Assembly: GCA_963513935.1 (NCBI GenBank)
Contig: OY740768.1
Span: 42,650,368 to 42,714,367, forward strand
Length of the DNA: 64,000 bases
Direction of reading: 5' to 3'
From: Aphrophora alni
Lineage: Eukaryota; Arthropoda; Insecta; Hemiptera; Aphrophoridae
Part shown: one piece after another, positions 49,483 through 61,800 of the stretch
Numbering within the stretch: the stretch's first letter is position 1
Layout of the letters: every line of letters starts with the position of its first letter
The notes under the pieces: model-generated
Databases searched by the model: none
Seen by the model: only the letters and a program-made list of their open reading frames with translations
What the model was told of the DNA's origin: nothing
Program-made: the position numbers and the translations under genes

Positions 49483-50240
49483 TCAGTTTAAGGGCTTTCT
49501 CTGTATTGAATCATGAATGACTTTTGAGCATCCTCTAAAACTGTACATTGCCTTCAGTTCTCTCCTAAACCATGCTGAAATATCGTTCCGAATTCGATGG
49601 TTGGGGGTGATAAGGGGACAAAGTGGTATGTTTAGTGCCGTATGAAAAACAGAAGTTGCGGAACATGAGAGATATGAAACATGTTGCATTGTCAGAGATT
49701 ATAATTCCAGTGGGAAACAAAAATTCTGAAAATATTCTGGTTTAAGGCCTCAATGATATTAATGGCGGTGGTTTCTCTGACAGGACAAAACCAAGTGAGG
49801 CTTGGACAACCGAAATTGATATGAATTTTCTACATCCTTATTAAGCGAAGCACAGAAGAAACTTACACTAATTTTAATTTTGGTGGTGAGTAGGCCACGA
49901 TGAACGCCTAAAGGAGAATCGTGATGGTAAGTGATCACTAGATCTACGAGAGTCTGTGGAATATAAATGTTTGTAAGTATGTTTAAATGGTTCTTCAGAC
50001 ATAGGACGCCTATACTGAGTCAAAAACGGTCGGAATCGTTTCCAGCTTCCAAATCAATGATGATGAAACCTAAGATGGGATCTGTTCATTGATGAGTCCA
50101 TATACTAACGAACGCAAGATAAAAGTAGGTTAACAGACTGGAGAAAAATTGTGTAAGGGAGATGAGATTTCTTTTTGTGGTTCCTCTCGTTCACAAACTT
50201 GGGATAAGGATTTGGCTACAATGTTTTGCGTGCTTCTGAT
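49483..50240 (-). pseudogene. Gypsy integrase remnant
   Basis: On the minus strand a FCPVRETTAINIIEAL motif (about 49790-49740) is followed by FRIF and, in a shifted frame, IISDNAT, with the Asp codon at 49691-49693 in the position of the integrase D-N(G/A) motif. Then come FFIRH or SYGTKHTT-like and LSPYHPQ-like sequence in alternating frames. The 49.90-50.0 kb part (HSPLGVHRG-like) corresponds to the zinc-binding or linker region before the core. Stops and frame changes are frequent, and no continuous frame covers the domain. Confidence 0.65.
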
Positions 50241-50254
50241 CTGAGCAACCTGAA

Positions 50255-50560
50255 ATTTAAACAATGTCAGCTTGGCTCTTCATCGCCTTAATTTGTCTCA
50301 ATGAAGTGGATGGTCTAAAAGCCGCGAATCTGTCTCCAATTGCAATTAGCGATGTTCGAGATACTGATGAAACTTTTCTACTCAAAACAAATCGGCGAGA
50401 CATTCAGATTCGTACGCCGAAGATGCTTTTCTCTCAGCAGGAGTCAAGGTACGGGAAGTGCAAGGTATTCTTTGGCGACAGCTATCAACTTCCTGAAATA
50501 GAACTATTCCTAAAGCGGTTGAAATTACATTATTCTGAAGAACAATGGGTTTGTTGAAGT
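50255..50560 (-). pseudogene. Gypsy RNase H remnant
   Basis: The minus-strand frame reads LGIVLFQEVDSCRQRIPC, SRTLTPAERKASSAYESECLA, then VEKFHQYLEHR and LETD in order. These are the hallmark segments of Ty3/Gypsy RNase H (G-VL-Q, Y-SR-L--AE--YS--E-EClA, F--YL-G--F-L-TD). One stop lies before VEKF and another after LEHR. A plus-strand frame at 50264-50557 is only its shadow. Confidence 0.8.
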
Positions 50561-50619
50561 CTTAGATTCTGAGAACTGGGGGTTGGATAATAGCTTGACG
50601 TAGATGTTTGAAAAATTTC

Positions 50620-51190
50620 TTTTGTTTCTCACACCAAAGCCATTTTTTCCCCTTTTTTTTCCTTAGCAGATTAAGGGGTGCAACGTGCTCAGCAAAATGA
50701 ATAAAGAATTTGGCTAACAAGTTAACCGTGTTAACCAAGTTAACCTTGATATGGTCTTTACATTTTTGGACCTGGGAAAGTTCCTAACAGTCTTGGTGCG
50801 CTTAGGGTCAATTTTCATACCTCGGGAAGAAACAAGGTGTCATAGAAAACTAATCACTTTTACGGCAAAACAAACCTTATCAGGATTGGCTGTCAGGCTT
50901 GTCGCAAGCGAGTAAGGTCTTCGTATAGATGTTGTAAGTGCTCTTCCCAAGTCTTAAAATTTATGACTTGATCGTCAAGATAATTAAAAAGTATTTGAAT
51001 TTTTCGAATTAATTACTAATCGAAGGACAAGACAATTTAGGTGCCACAAAAAAGTCTAATGTCCAACTAAGATATTCAAATTTGAAATGACAAGGGCGTG
51101 AAAAGGAATTTTTAATTCTTTTGTTAGAGGCTGTGCGTAATCAGACTCCATTCTTGTGCTGACAACCACGTTCAGACGTTTAACGTTTTT
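50620..51190 (-). pseudogene. Gypsy reverse transcriptase remnant
   Basis: The minus strand reads NYLDDQVI at about 50985-50962, with the catalytic YLDD codons at 50971-50982. It continues WEEHLQHLYEDLTRLRQA, LTANPDKVCFAV, ISFL and LVSSRGMKIDPKRTKTVRNFP. This is the palm motif C and the following connection segment of Ty3/Gypsy RT in the usual order. The part before YLDD (F-FEYL...) is poorly preserved. A stop interrupts between ISFL and LVSS. Confidence 0.85.
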
Positions 51191-51430
51191 TCAGAGAATT
51201 CAGAAGAATCTTACTGAAACAGAGTCCATGAAGGTATTATGTTTAATTCATTAAAATTTACCTCGACTACAGCTAAGGTCTTACTCGTTGTACCTCTTGA
51301 TTTGAAAATTGTAAAACCCATTTTTGAGAAAGGATTAGTTGAAGCTTGAAATTTGTTGGGCTTGTTTCTACGTTTGGCTAACTCAGTCTTCTTTAACGAA
51401 TCTACAAGTTTCACTAAATCCCCCATAACG

Positions 51431-52292
51431 AGAAGTGTTTAAAACAGAAAAGAGATAAAAACTTAATATGTCCAAAAATAAATTTGGAAAATGCACAATG
51501 CGTCTGCATCAGCTAGTCAAATTTTGTAAGTATTGCTAAAAAGAATTCACCAAGGTTCAAAAGGAATGTTCAAATGCAAATGAAAAATATATATATATTC
51601 ACAAAAATACAAGTCAATTGCTTCGATCCTTCAAACTCACGTAATTACAAGATATTTTGAAAAGAAACGACGCTCTATTATCAAAAAGTATTGCTCTCGT
51701 TGTTGAAAGGGACTCTGTAAAGGAGTGCATATAAGTGTGTGTTCCTTTTTAAAGAACATTTTTTCAATAAACATAAAGTTTCGTTATTCTACTATCGTTC
51801 TATTTGTATTTAAACAACACAAATTATGATGGAAAATGAAAGAGATATTTAATACTTGGTAATTGACTGGAACAGTCAAAATTTTATGATACCTGTATTA
51901 TTGAATAAATTGATAACACACAATACAATTGAAAAAGTCATCTTAACTAAACTTCTTGGCGTTATAATCAATTACCAACAATTTTATTTGACCTATAATA
52001 AGAATAAATATAATACTGTGTTTACCGTTTAAAGAGAATAATATTTTCTGTCTTTCAGTAATAATTATTAACGAAATTTTCGGCATAAAACTTTGTAACA
52101 GCCGCCATTTTGAATGTTAGTTTTTGTACTCTGGTAAAATTACATAAATAAATATGTATTCCAAATTTGGATTGAATATATTATCAATTTCAAAAGTTTG
52201 AATTTGTTTTACAAAAATCAATAACATGCAGAAATACAAGCTGAAAACAAAATTTTATTCACACATGTTTAGTGGAACGTGTTTCTGTATTT
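51431..52292. other. AT-rich non-coding stretch
   Basis: The upstream part of the Gypsy element would be expected here but is not recognisable. No other feature is seen. Confidence 0.5.
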
Positions 52293-52615
52293 TTGCATCT
52301 ACAATAATTTTCTGAAGTTTAGCCCCTTAATTTTGAATCACTATATAGTAAATATGTTATATTTCTGATTATTACAAACTTTGTTCATCGTCTAATGTAA
52401 TTCAGATAACTGCATATATTGTTATCAGTTGTTTCTGACAATATTTCTGCCTTAAGGCAAAGGAATCATATATAAACTCAGCTAAACTTCATTGAAATCA
52501 CGTACGTTAAGAGAAAGACAGCCTCCTAGATTCATGTCTTGGACGTGAATACAGGAAGACAGGAGATGCAAAACAAGGCATCCGAACTGTCATTCTTAGC
52601 ATGATAAAACTAAAG
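52293..52615 (+). repeat. Dispersed repeat, copy B
   Basis: Homologous in inverted orientation to 42.22-42.59 kb through at least six shared blocks, from CTACAAT(A)-TTTTCTGAAG to CTGTCATTCTTAGCATGA. It is non-coding. Confidence 0.8.
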
Positions 52616-54061
52616 TATTATTTACCATATAGAGGAATAAAATATGTATAAATTATAGTACCAAAAGACAATCTTTTTCAGATTAATTCATTCCATTGCG
52701 ACAAACCATTTATATTGCTTTTTCTTATGCATCAAAATTGATAAACTCAATTTTTAAAACTAAATTACATAAAATTACAAGGAGCAAAATTATTAATAAT
52801 AACTATATTAAAATTACATGTATGTTAGGGGATAACAGATTTTTTTTTTCTTTTTTTTTTTTGATAAAACAGCTAAAACATAACTTTTTGATAATTAACT
52901 ATAACATAAAGAAATTCCAGTTATTATTGGATTTATTACGTTAAACCTTATGAATAAAAGAAGCATTGATTAGCGCACCTTATGGATGGTATTACTTTGG
53001 TTTGGTTTGAAATATATTTCGCCCATATCTTGTCTGTCTTAATCTTAAGATTATAATGTCACATGAATAAAATTAATTTTGTTAAACTAATATTTTTAAG
53101 AATCAAGTTTCTACATAAATATTATTTATAACAATAACTTAACACACTTACTTATTTCTACTAATTGCGAAGTTATATAGGACAATTTAAATTTAATTTA
53201 ATACATAATACAGCTACCTTTGTATAAGCATTAATGTACATAAATTAATAACCTATTTGTATTAATTGTAATTAATGTGAAAAAATCTGAATGTACATAA
53301 ATTAACATGGTATTTATTTCGTATTAATAAAATAACAACTCAAAATCCCGATTTTTTTCAAAATGGTTTGGATAACATTTTACTACAAATTATCCAGGCA
53401 AAGTGTGTTTGTCGTCTTCTATCAAAAATGTTGGTTCATGAATTATCAGTAAAATCGGTCTTGGGTTTCTTACAAAAGGTGTAATTTTTTCAAAATCTCT
53501 TATATCGATTTTATTCAAATTTTTGTACACTATGTAATAACCTAAACTTGTGTGCAAAATCGCGAGCAAATAAAATTATCCCTCAGGTATAATTGGTGAA
53601 AATAAATATGGACCTTGATCAGCCATTTAAATTTCACTCAAAATATATTACATTTTGACTTGCGGGCTATGTCGGGTATTCCAACAATCCACGCACACTC
53701 ACAGGCAAGGTTCTACCTACCCCGTTTATGACTCACCCAGCGGAAAGTCAACGACAAAATTGCAATATTTTGATTTTACAGTTTTTTTTTCTTTTTCGGG
53801 GTGATTATTTTTGTGATCTACATAAAAATGTGAATAAAACAAAACTAATTCAACGTAATTACAATGGTTTTAAGTGTACAAAATAAAAGTCTGTTTTATT
53901 CGAATTAATAAAACCAGCTTAGCCAAACACCATAAATTTACCACTATCAACGGAGGAAAAATCCAAATAACTAAGATGCCTGAGGCCAACAAATTATCAG
54001 AAATATGTATTTAGAAATCAATTAAAGTTAAATTGTAGTGAAATAAAAGGAACTAGGAAGA
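52616..54061. other. AT-rich non-coding stretch
   Basis: There is a short direct repeat, AATGTACATAAATTAA, at 53233 and 53290. No gene is recognised. Confidence 0.5.
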
Positions 54062-54252
54062 AGAGAAAGGAAGAGGAATTCAATTTGAGGGTGCATGCCT
54101 CGCATTCCCTGGGAAGTGCTAAGCGCGTTCATAAACACATCGGCATTTCCTTAACGGCACTGCACATTCCTGCCAACCCTACGTAATGGACTTCTTTGGC
54201 AGGCTCCGAGGTAGGCCGCTCTGTTATTTGAACGTTAATAAAGGATCTTTAT
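54062..54252 (+). repeat. Probable 3' end of a retroposed element
   Basis: A GC-richer block (54.09-54.22 kb) is followed by TTAATAAAGGATCTTTATTGAAGAAGAAG. The layout of unique sequence, AATAAA and a short GAA repeat resembles the 3' tail of a non-LTR element. No coding motif is preserved. Confidence 0.4.
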
Positions 54253-54630
54253 TGAAGAAGAAGTATATTACTAAATTTATTTATAGCTAAGGTCATATGA
54301 AAAATAATAGATAAAATTGATAGAAGCAGACAATTACATTATGTATTGCATGACACAATAAAGTACTTTAAATTATTATTTTACAATAGAAGATTGTTAT
54401 CGAACATATTACCCTACTTATATTCTAAAAATATACATAGGAGGGATTTTTTTCACCTGTTACCACATTAATAATGAAGTTGTATTTAAAAGTGAAAATT
54501 CTTTAGGCACGGTAGCTGAATTCTTTACCAAAATGAATTTGTGTGGCTGGACATTTAATGAAATGCTTTAGATCCCCTCCTTGCTACCACGGTTTCTGTA
54601 TATAATGCATTATCAGACGGAAAATTTTGA

Positions 54631-55029
54631 TCATTGTTTCCTAGGTAATGGCAAGATGATTGCTACAGATATCGCCTAATCAAGTTGTCTAATATAATGC
54701 AGTTCATTTACCGATCTTTAAATTTGTACTCCAAAGATGTCTGTATTAATGAAATTGTTGATAAAGAGTTCCCTCGATTCCCTAAGAGCTGCAAAGTGAC
54801 TAGATCCCAACCACTCTAATACGTTAAATAGCGAATTGCCAGTCGGAGTTATTTGTGCTCTTCATTGTCTCCTAGGTAATGACAAGATGATTGCTACTGA
54901 TATCGCCTCATCAAGTTCTCTAAAATAATGCAGTTCATTTACCAATATTAAAATTTTTACTCTAATGATGTCTCTAATAATGAATTTGTTGAAAAAGAGT
55001 TTCCTCGATTCCCTAAGAGCTGCAAACAC
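54631..55029. repeat. Two tandem copies of a ~160-bp repeat (period 231)
   Basis: The first copy (54631-54793) and second (54862-55029) share TTCATTGT(T/C)TCCTAGGTAATG, GATGATTGCTAC, ATATCGCCT-ATCAAGTT, ATGCAGTTCATTTACC and CCCTAAGAGCTGCAAA. A third, weaker copy lies at 56437-56570 in the same orientation. Confidence 0.85.
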
Positions 55030-55044
55030 CCACACTCCTAAACA

Positions 55045-56436
55045 CACATAGCCTACACACCAAAACTACAAAACCAGCTTAACCAACCGAAACTACTCAG
55101 AACGATTTAAAAACCAACAACCCAAAGTTTTCTTGAACTGAACATAATCCTTGATGCCTTTCAAACTCTCCGGCAATGAATTCCAAAGCTTACACGCTGT
55201 CACAGTAAATGATCTATTAAATATTTCAGTTCTGTGTCTGGGCATAACTAATAATGCAGCTCCTCGTCATGTGTCAGTAGCATTTATATTTGAACTAAAA
55301 ACAAACTTTCAGCCAGATAGTGAGGCATCTTAGTGTACAGAATAACTTGCAATAGAAAGAAAAATATGATAGTTTCGATAAGTACTAAGTTTTAGAATTG
55401 AAATTTGTTTATAATAAATTGTAACATGACCATCACGTTTTAAGTAAAAAATGAACCTTAAACAATAATTTTGATCACGCTGAAGTTTATTAGCTAATTA
55501 ATTCTACAGTCATGTCGTTGATTACAATATCACAATAGTTAAAATATGGAGGAAAAAAATTTACCAGCTCCACTCTAACATTAAACGGCAACCAATCTTT
55601 TTTAGCTCATTTGTTGGTGGCGCTTGGAAAGAGGACGGTCTGGGTTGGAGTGGAGAGGTTGTTCGTAATACACTATCTAGAAACGCACTAACGAAAGGTC
55701 GGCGGAACACTAACTCACTCGCTTCCCCCACCACTAATAAGTGACGGGAACCTGTTTGCCCGATCAAGATTAAGCGCCACTACATACCAAATGACCTCTA
55801 CCTTCTTGAAAGTGTACATGCCAAAAAATACTCTACTGCACGTGTCATTAACATGGTCTGTCCAGCTCAGAGTATTTTTTAAAGTGAGACCAAGATTTTT
55901 TACTTTAAAACAATAAGGCAAATCTTGGCTTTTATTGAAAGTTTTGGCCCACCACTTAAATCAATTTTATTTGCGAGTTTTTTTACAACAGATACATATA
56001 GATTTACTTTTACTGTGATTTAACGTCAGTCCATTTCTAGCAGCCCAATCTTCAATAGCATTATTATCAATATTTATTTTGTCTATCGTCTTAGACATTT
56101 CCGAGACATGAAAATGATTATATACTTGCAAGTCATCAGCATATAAATGAAACTTCGAATATTTCAGTATATTGTATACATCATTTATATAAATAATAAA
56201 TAATAAAGACCAAAGACAGAACCCTGGGGAATTGCCCTAAAAATACGTTCCCAGGAAGACGACTTCTCGCCAGACCTTACACTGGCATCGTCCAGACAAA
56301 TAAGACTCAATTTAACAGATAACGCCTAAAATTCCAGCTTCATCAATTAAGACAATAATAATGGATGATATACACAGTCAAACGCTTTTGAAAAATCAAA
56401 CAAAATTAAAAACATAATTATAATGTCATTATTGCT
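55045..56436 (-). pseudogene. Non-LTR (Jockey/CR1-like) reverse transcriptase remnant
   Basis: The minus strand reads, in order and with frame changes: FDFSKAFDCV (motif A, about 56395-56370), an IPQGSVFG motif (motif B, about 56235), KFHLYADDLQVYN with YADD at 56132-56143 (motif C), and NGLTLNHSKSK-like (motif D). Then come VKNLGLTLKNTLSWTDHV (about 55895) and, after an insertion, NYCDIVINDM and SFTVTACKLWNSLPESL (about 55207-55160). This is the palm-to-C-terminal part of a non-LTR RT in correct order. The endonuclease and first RT motifs are missing. The GC-rich block at about 55562-55790 interrupts the frame. Confidence 0.85.
55562..55790. repeat. GC-rich insertion within the RT remnant
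   Basis: About 210-230 bp that does not fit the RT reading frame separates MYTFKKVE from FNYCDIVIN. Its GC content is well above both flanks. Its identity is unknown and the edges are estimated from where RT similarity stops and resumes. Confidence 0.45.
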
Positions 56437-56570
56437 ATAAATATGTCCTAATCGAGTTGTCTAAAATAATACACTTCATTTATCAATGTTTAATCTTGTA
56501 GTGTTTATCTGAATAATCAATTTGTTGACAAAGAGCTCTCTCAATTGCCTACGATTTTGAGTGACGATTT
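56437..56570. repeat. Third, diverged copy of the 54.6-55.0 kb repeat
   Basis: It matches through TCCTAATCGAGTTGTCTAAAATAAT, TTCATTTA(T/C)CAAT and GTTGA(C/T)AAAGAG, in the same orientation as the two copies on the other side of the RT remnant. Confidence 0.7.
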
Positions 56571-57944
56571 TATTGAAAATTTTGCATCAGATAAAGCACA
56601 ACATTTGATTTGTTTTTGTATATCATAAATTTAATTTGAAATGAATAATAATTGCAATTTATCCACCACTAAATTAGGAACTGATGCTTATTTCATAAAA
56701 ATTTTAATAAATAACAATCAGAAACATACATGATATACTTTAGTTATCATAAACCAATAGTCTATTTTCTGGAATATGAATCTATGTAAAATTCGTAATA
56801 ATAAATCAAAATATAAATAAATTGTATAATCATTGAGAACTAGTTCACAAACCTAACCTGATGTGTTTGTAGATTTTCGTAAAGTAAGTTTCATTTCTGT
56901 AGTGTGTAATATAATAGACTATACACGAGACTGTACACGATCATTTTTTACAGTTGTTAAGTTTTTACTTTCTTGTATATCCATATACAAAAAATTATAC
57001 AATTAAAAAAAATTGAGAAATAAGAATAAATCTGTATTGGTTTTGTGAAACTCTGTAAGAAAAAAAAGATAATCTCTATAAAAAAATGCAACCTACGTAC
57101 GTGTCATGTTCATCTTCACGTAGTCCAATTTATGGTAAATGAGAAACTTCATATAAAACTAAAGCTTACTATAGGTGCTGTACGGATATCAAATGTTAAT
57201 CATATTTGATGCCATTATAGTGGTCTTCTCGGAAAGATGGTTTTTAGATCACCATGTAGAGAGTGTTTCTTTCTGGAGGGGCTTGCGATGATCTCTAATT
57301 TAGATATTAATGCATTTGAGAGTTAACCACTACCTTATGACAACGGTTAAAACAATACGAATGTTTCAAATTTATTTGATAAAGATGGATTTTACCAGTC
57401 TAATTTATTCCGATTTTTCCAGCAAATGTGGAACTTAGATCTAGCAGTCGAGAATATCTGAATATTTTAGGCCCGGAAGTCATTTTGTAAGAGACAAAAA
57501 AACTATATGTAACGAGGTAAAAACTTGCATATACTAAAAATAATTGAAGTCTCATGTTCAAAGCTAACAGACAATCTTAGCAACCAAAAACAGTCTAGAA
57601 AATCCATAACTTTAGTTAGTAAAAACATAATTAAAAATTGGAAATCATAATTCCTCTGCTTAAGTAAGGTTGAAATCTTCACTAGAAGTGATCACAAGGT
57701 CACCCTCTAAACTCAGGATATACTCCGAGTGGTGGTGTTTATAGGTTTCTTTTCATCAATTACTACAAACGTTACAATTCAAAAACATGTTTAATTCAAA
57801 ATTATTATGGTTGAAATTGGGACGGAAGTAATAAATGAAAAAATATACAACCACATTCAGAAGAAAATTTCTTTTCAAACGAAAATAGTTATAAATTCGA
57901 GCAATGGAAAGCGATATATCTTTTCCATGACGGAAGCATTGTGC
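56571..57944. other. AT-rich non-coding stretch
   Basis: No gene, element end or RNA is recognised. Confidence 0.55.
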
Positions 57945-58852
57945 GCTGAATTTGCTTCAATTTTGTATTCTCTTATTATTTTAGGTTCCGTAAGTAAAAA
58001 CAAGGTCCCTTAAAATTTTACATGCGTATCTGTCCAGTCTATACAGACAAAATAAATTCTATAAGCTTATATTTTTTGTATTGTTCCTCATATAGGAAAT
58101 ATATATCTGTGACCAAAAAAAAATCCTTGGGGTACTTAGGGGGCAATTTCTTTTAGAAATACACAAAAATATATATGTAATATGTGTGAGATATCCAATA
58201 AAACTACAAGTTATTCTAATTATGAATATGTATGCTTATTAACGAAATTTTAATATGTTTTCACTATGGCAAATTTAAAGTGTCAGATATCATGTCTCTC
58301 TCTCCTTCTAAATTGAACACAACGTGACCTACAAATCTGAAAAAATTATTTGGATTTGATATAAATTACATACGAAATCATGTTATAGTTTTTATAACAT
58401 TTACAATTTAATTTTATTACAAAATGAAAAATGCGTAACGTATGTTTTAAAAGCAGTTTTTGTGAGATGTGAGACTAACAATTTAATTGCCATTAAAAGA
58501 TGGATTGAATTTTCATTGATTTCTCTTTATTAGGATCCGTAATTAAAACCAAGGACCCTTATAATTTCACGCAGGTGTCTGTCGGCAAGTCGCAACCAGT
58601 CTATACAGAAAAGATGATAAATTTACTATTACAAGGTTTACATTTATACTTTTGTATTGTCCCACATAAAGGAAAATATAAAGGTAACAAAAAATTATCT
58701 TGGGGATCATGTACAGGACAAAAACTATAGAGATGAGATATATATACGAGTATATATTTAAATATTATATGTAGGTTATCAAATAAGTATAGAAGTTATT
58801 CTGATTATGAATATGTATGTTTATTTGTCGAAAATATTAATATGTTGGCGCT
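57945..58852 (+). repeat. Direct duplication of a ~320-bp repeat
   Basis: Copy 1 (about 57945-58262) and copy 2 (about 58494-58852) share TTAGG(T/A)TCCGTAA-TAAAA-CAAGG-CCCTTA, CAGTCTATACAGA, TTTTGTATTGT(T/C)CC, TTATTCT(A/G)ATTATGAATATGTATG and AATATTAATATGTT-like blocks. The offset grows from 549 to about 586 bp. The opening GG-TCCGTA-T-AAAA--AAGG-CCCTTA resembles a motif I recall from common insect interspersed repeats. Confidence 0.75.
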
Positions 58853-61800
58853 AGGCCGCTTAAAAGATTTCGACTTTATAAAAATAACTTTCACTATATG
58901 TCTATATAGTATGGATTTATCACACGCTTGACAATTTTATTTAATAATTAATTGTTATTATATATTAGTATTTATTTCCTTTTATTACAAAATCAAACAG
59001 AAATTTGCACTAAATGATAGAAAAACGTTATCTACAGACAGAAAGTAAAACTACTTAATACAAACAAAACCAAGAATTCTTCGAAAATTAAGTAACCTCA
59101 TTTTCTAAGCCAGTTTTTGACTTATTATAATTGTGAATATATATGAAGAACAAAGTGAAACATCTGAGCTTTTATCAATAAAAATTATTTATGTAATCTC
59201 AGTTTAAGTATCCCACCCATCTCCAGCATTAAAAAATTGAATTTTATCGGTTTTTTTAAATTTTATTTCATACGTCTTCAGAACAAAGTAAAATAATTTG
59301 ATACTGTAAATAAGTAACGAAATTTGCTGAACCGCAACGTAAACAAAAAAAAATGACGCAACAATTCTATACTAAATCATTAGATAAGATTTGTTCTACT
59401 TGGCATTTTAAAAACTCCGCAGGCTAAAATACTTAAGTTTGGATTAATTTTATTTCATATCAACCAAAAACGAGAAAGAATATAGATTGTTTAAATAAAT
59501 TGAGACTTTTTGGTGAAACTTATAAAAAACATTTTGTTTCTGTAGTAGGATTTATCACAGAAAATAGATATCTTGAATATATTAAAAGATATACATTTTT
59601 AACTATTTTTAAACAAAATAGCAGAGAACAGTATATTATATTATGAATACCACGAAATTCATTGTAGTTTGTCATTCTCTTCTTCAGTAAAGTTCTTTAT
59701 TGAAATAAAGTTCTTCAATTCCAAACCTCACCCAATCTTGACTCAAGATGTCTCCTGCAATTTTAATAGACTGGTAAAAGTTTTTTAACTATAAACCATA
59801 TGAAGTAATATTTATAGTAGCAATTTTTGTTTGAATAAATACTCCAAAATCGTCTAACTTTTCTAAAAGTTGAGTAATAATACACATTAAACTCTTTTTG
59901 CTTAGAGGAGGAGAATAGCTATTGCTTAAATCTGTTCATAGGGACATTTTCAAATTTATCCCTATTTAGAGGTGAGTTTAAATTAGTATTAACACTTTTC
60001 TTTGTAAAATAGTATCTTTTTTAGTTAAAACATAGGTATCCCTGTTCTATAGCATCTATGAAAAAATAAAATAACATTGAAGAAATTAATTTATAATTTA
60101 ATTACAAAGAAAATGAGATGGGTTTGAAGTTTATTGATTTATTCAATGAGTTGTTTACCTCAAAGTACACACTTACTTATTTTAAACAATTAACTATATT
60201 GAGTTTAGAAATTACCGATGAAACTTTAGGTCACGTATCTAAATAATTGTGCTAATTTCAAGTAAAAATTATTTAAACATAACCTAAAAATGTTTTTAAT
60301 TTTTATTGTTGTTTTCAAAAGTATTTTGCAATACAAAAAATAAAAACATTTGTACAATGTAAGTAACTTTATAATAAGAAAGTAAAAAAATCGTCTAACA
60401 TCAATGCTCAGAAGCTGTAATGGAATATTTTTATAACCTCAAAAATTATACAACTTATTTTAAACAATTAGGCAAATTACAATTTGTTAACTGAAAGGGC
60501 TTTAAAAAAGTTAATTTAAAAGAAATTCTTTGCTATCTTTTGCTTTATTTCTACAAGGTCTTATACGTTTTTACGAAATGCATTTTTAAAATATTTTTAT
60601 TCAACATTTAGTGAGATTATTAAATCTCCATAAACAAACAAGCAAATTATCCTAAAGTTTCAATAAAACACATGTAAATTTCTGTACTTTAGCTAATTAT
60701 TTAAAATAGATGAGTAAACTTTGAGGTTATGTAGCATCGTACTAAGTAGAAAAATAAACTTCAAAATCAATTTTTAAAATGAATCAATTTTCTAGTGAAA
60801 AGGGTAAGAATTTTCAAATTAGTATTGCCTTGTTAAATAAATTTATAATTATGAATTGTAACCGATGCTCTGATCTTTCAAATAAATAAATTACAAAATC
60901 TAAATACGTATATTTTATTTTAAACCATTCCGTGTGTTAAAATAAAGTGCATTCAAATTTATCCATAAAAAAAAACATCATATAACAGAGAAGACAAAGC
61001 AGAACACTTGGAATTTATGTTTTTCAAAATTTCCAAAAGATTTCAAGCGTTATAGATACCGTAAAAATTAATTGCATAATAACTAGTAGTGGATTTTTAA
61101 AAGTATATAAGAGTTGTCTCTGTTATTAGTCAATTTAGACCGGTATATTTCCAAAATTGTTTAATATACTGATTAACCCAATATTTTATTATATTGACAA
61201 TTTAAATATCGATACATTGATTTTTTTTATGTTTAAGTAATTTGTTTTAATTTCAGAAAAGGTAACGAAACTTTCTACCAGAATAGATGGGAAAGTTTAT
61301 CGTCGATTTTATTTTAATTGTATACCGTTCTTTAAAAACACAATACGACTAAAATTTTCTTTTCTTTGAGATAAGGAGAAAAAGAGAAGAGAACGAAGTT
61401 CTTGAAAAAAGTTTGTTCCGACAAATTGGTTGTATTCTGCAGAAACACGATTCCCTTTATGGCTTTCTTGCAGTATGCTATTGATTTTCTTATAGGACTA
61501 AATTATTGTGTTTGCTATGTATGTGATATTGTCTCGAAAGCCGATTAACTATTTAACAAGTCATCACACTATATATCCGTCGATCAACAGTAACTACCAA
61601 TCAGCATGATTCATAGTTTCAAAACGAAAACTAAAAATTTGAGAAACTACTAAAATCGTGCAATAAACATCCTAGGGGCATATGAGAGTGTTTAGTAAAC
61701 AGAGAATATATTTATGTTTAATTATGAATGAATAATTAAGATACCATAGTAGAACTGCAAGCTTTTACACTCGATTTAAATTATGGATTCGGTGTAAAGG

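Larger units (their letters stand above)
49060..51430 (-). mobile_element. Decayed Ty3/Gypsy LTR retrotransposon, 3' part
   Basis: On the minus strand the order is RT, RNase H, integrase, LTR, which is the Ty3/Gypsy order (in Ty1/Copia elements integrase comes before RT). Each domain is recognisable only in pieces and is broken by many stops and frameshifts. The 5' part (gag, protease, first LTR) is not seen beyond about 51.4 kb, and no envelope-like frame is visible. A polypurine tract before the 3' LTR is not obvious; GTGGTGAAGCTGAGAAGG (minus strand, near 49370) is a weak candidate. Confidence 0.75.

Noticed and set aside
50264..50557. Plus-strand 97-codon frame with a signal-peptide-like start (MSAWLFIALICL)
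   Set aside because: The opposite strand reads as Gypsy RNase H with several ordered motifs, so the plus-strand frame is a shadow.
55561..55767. 68-codon minus-strand frame in the GC-rich block as a gene
   Set aside because: It coincides with an insertion in a dead RT and has no recognisable motif.
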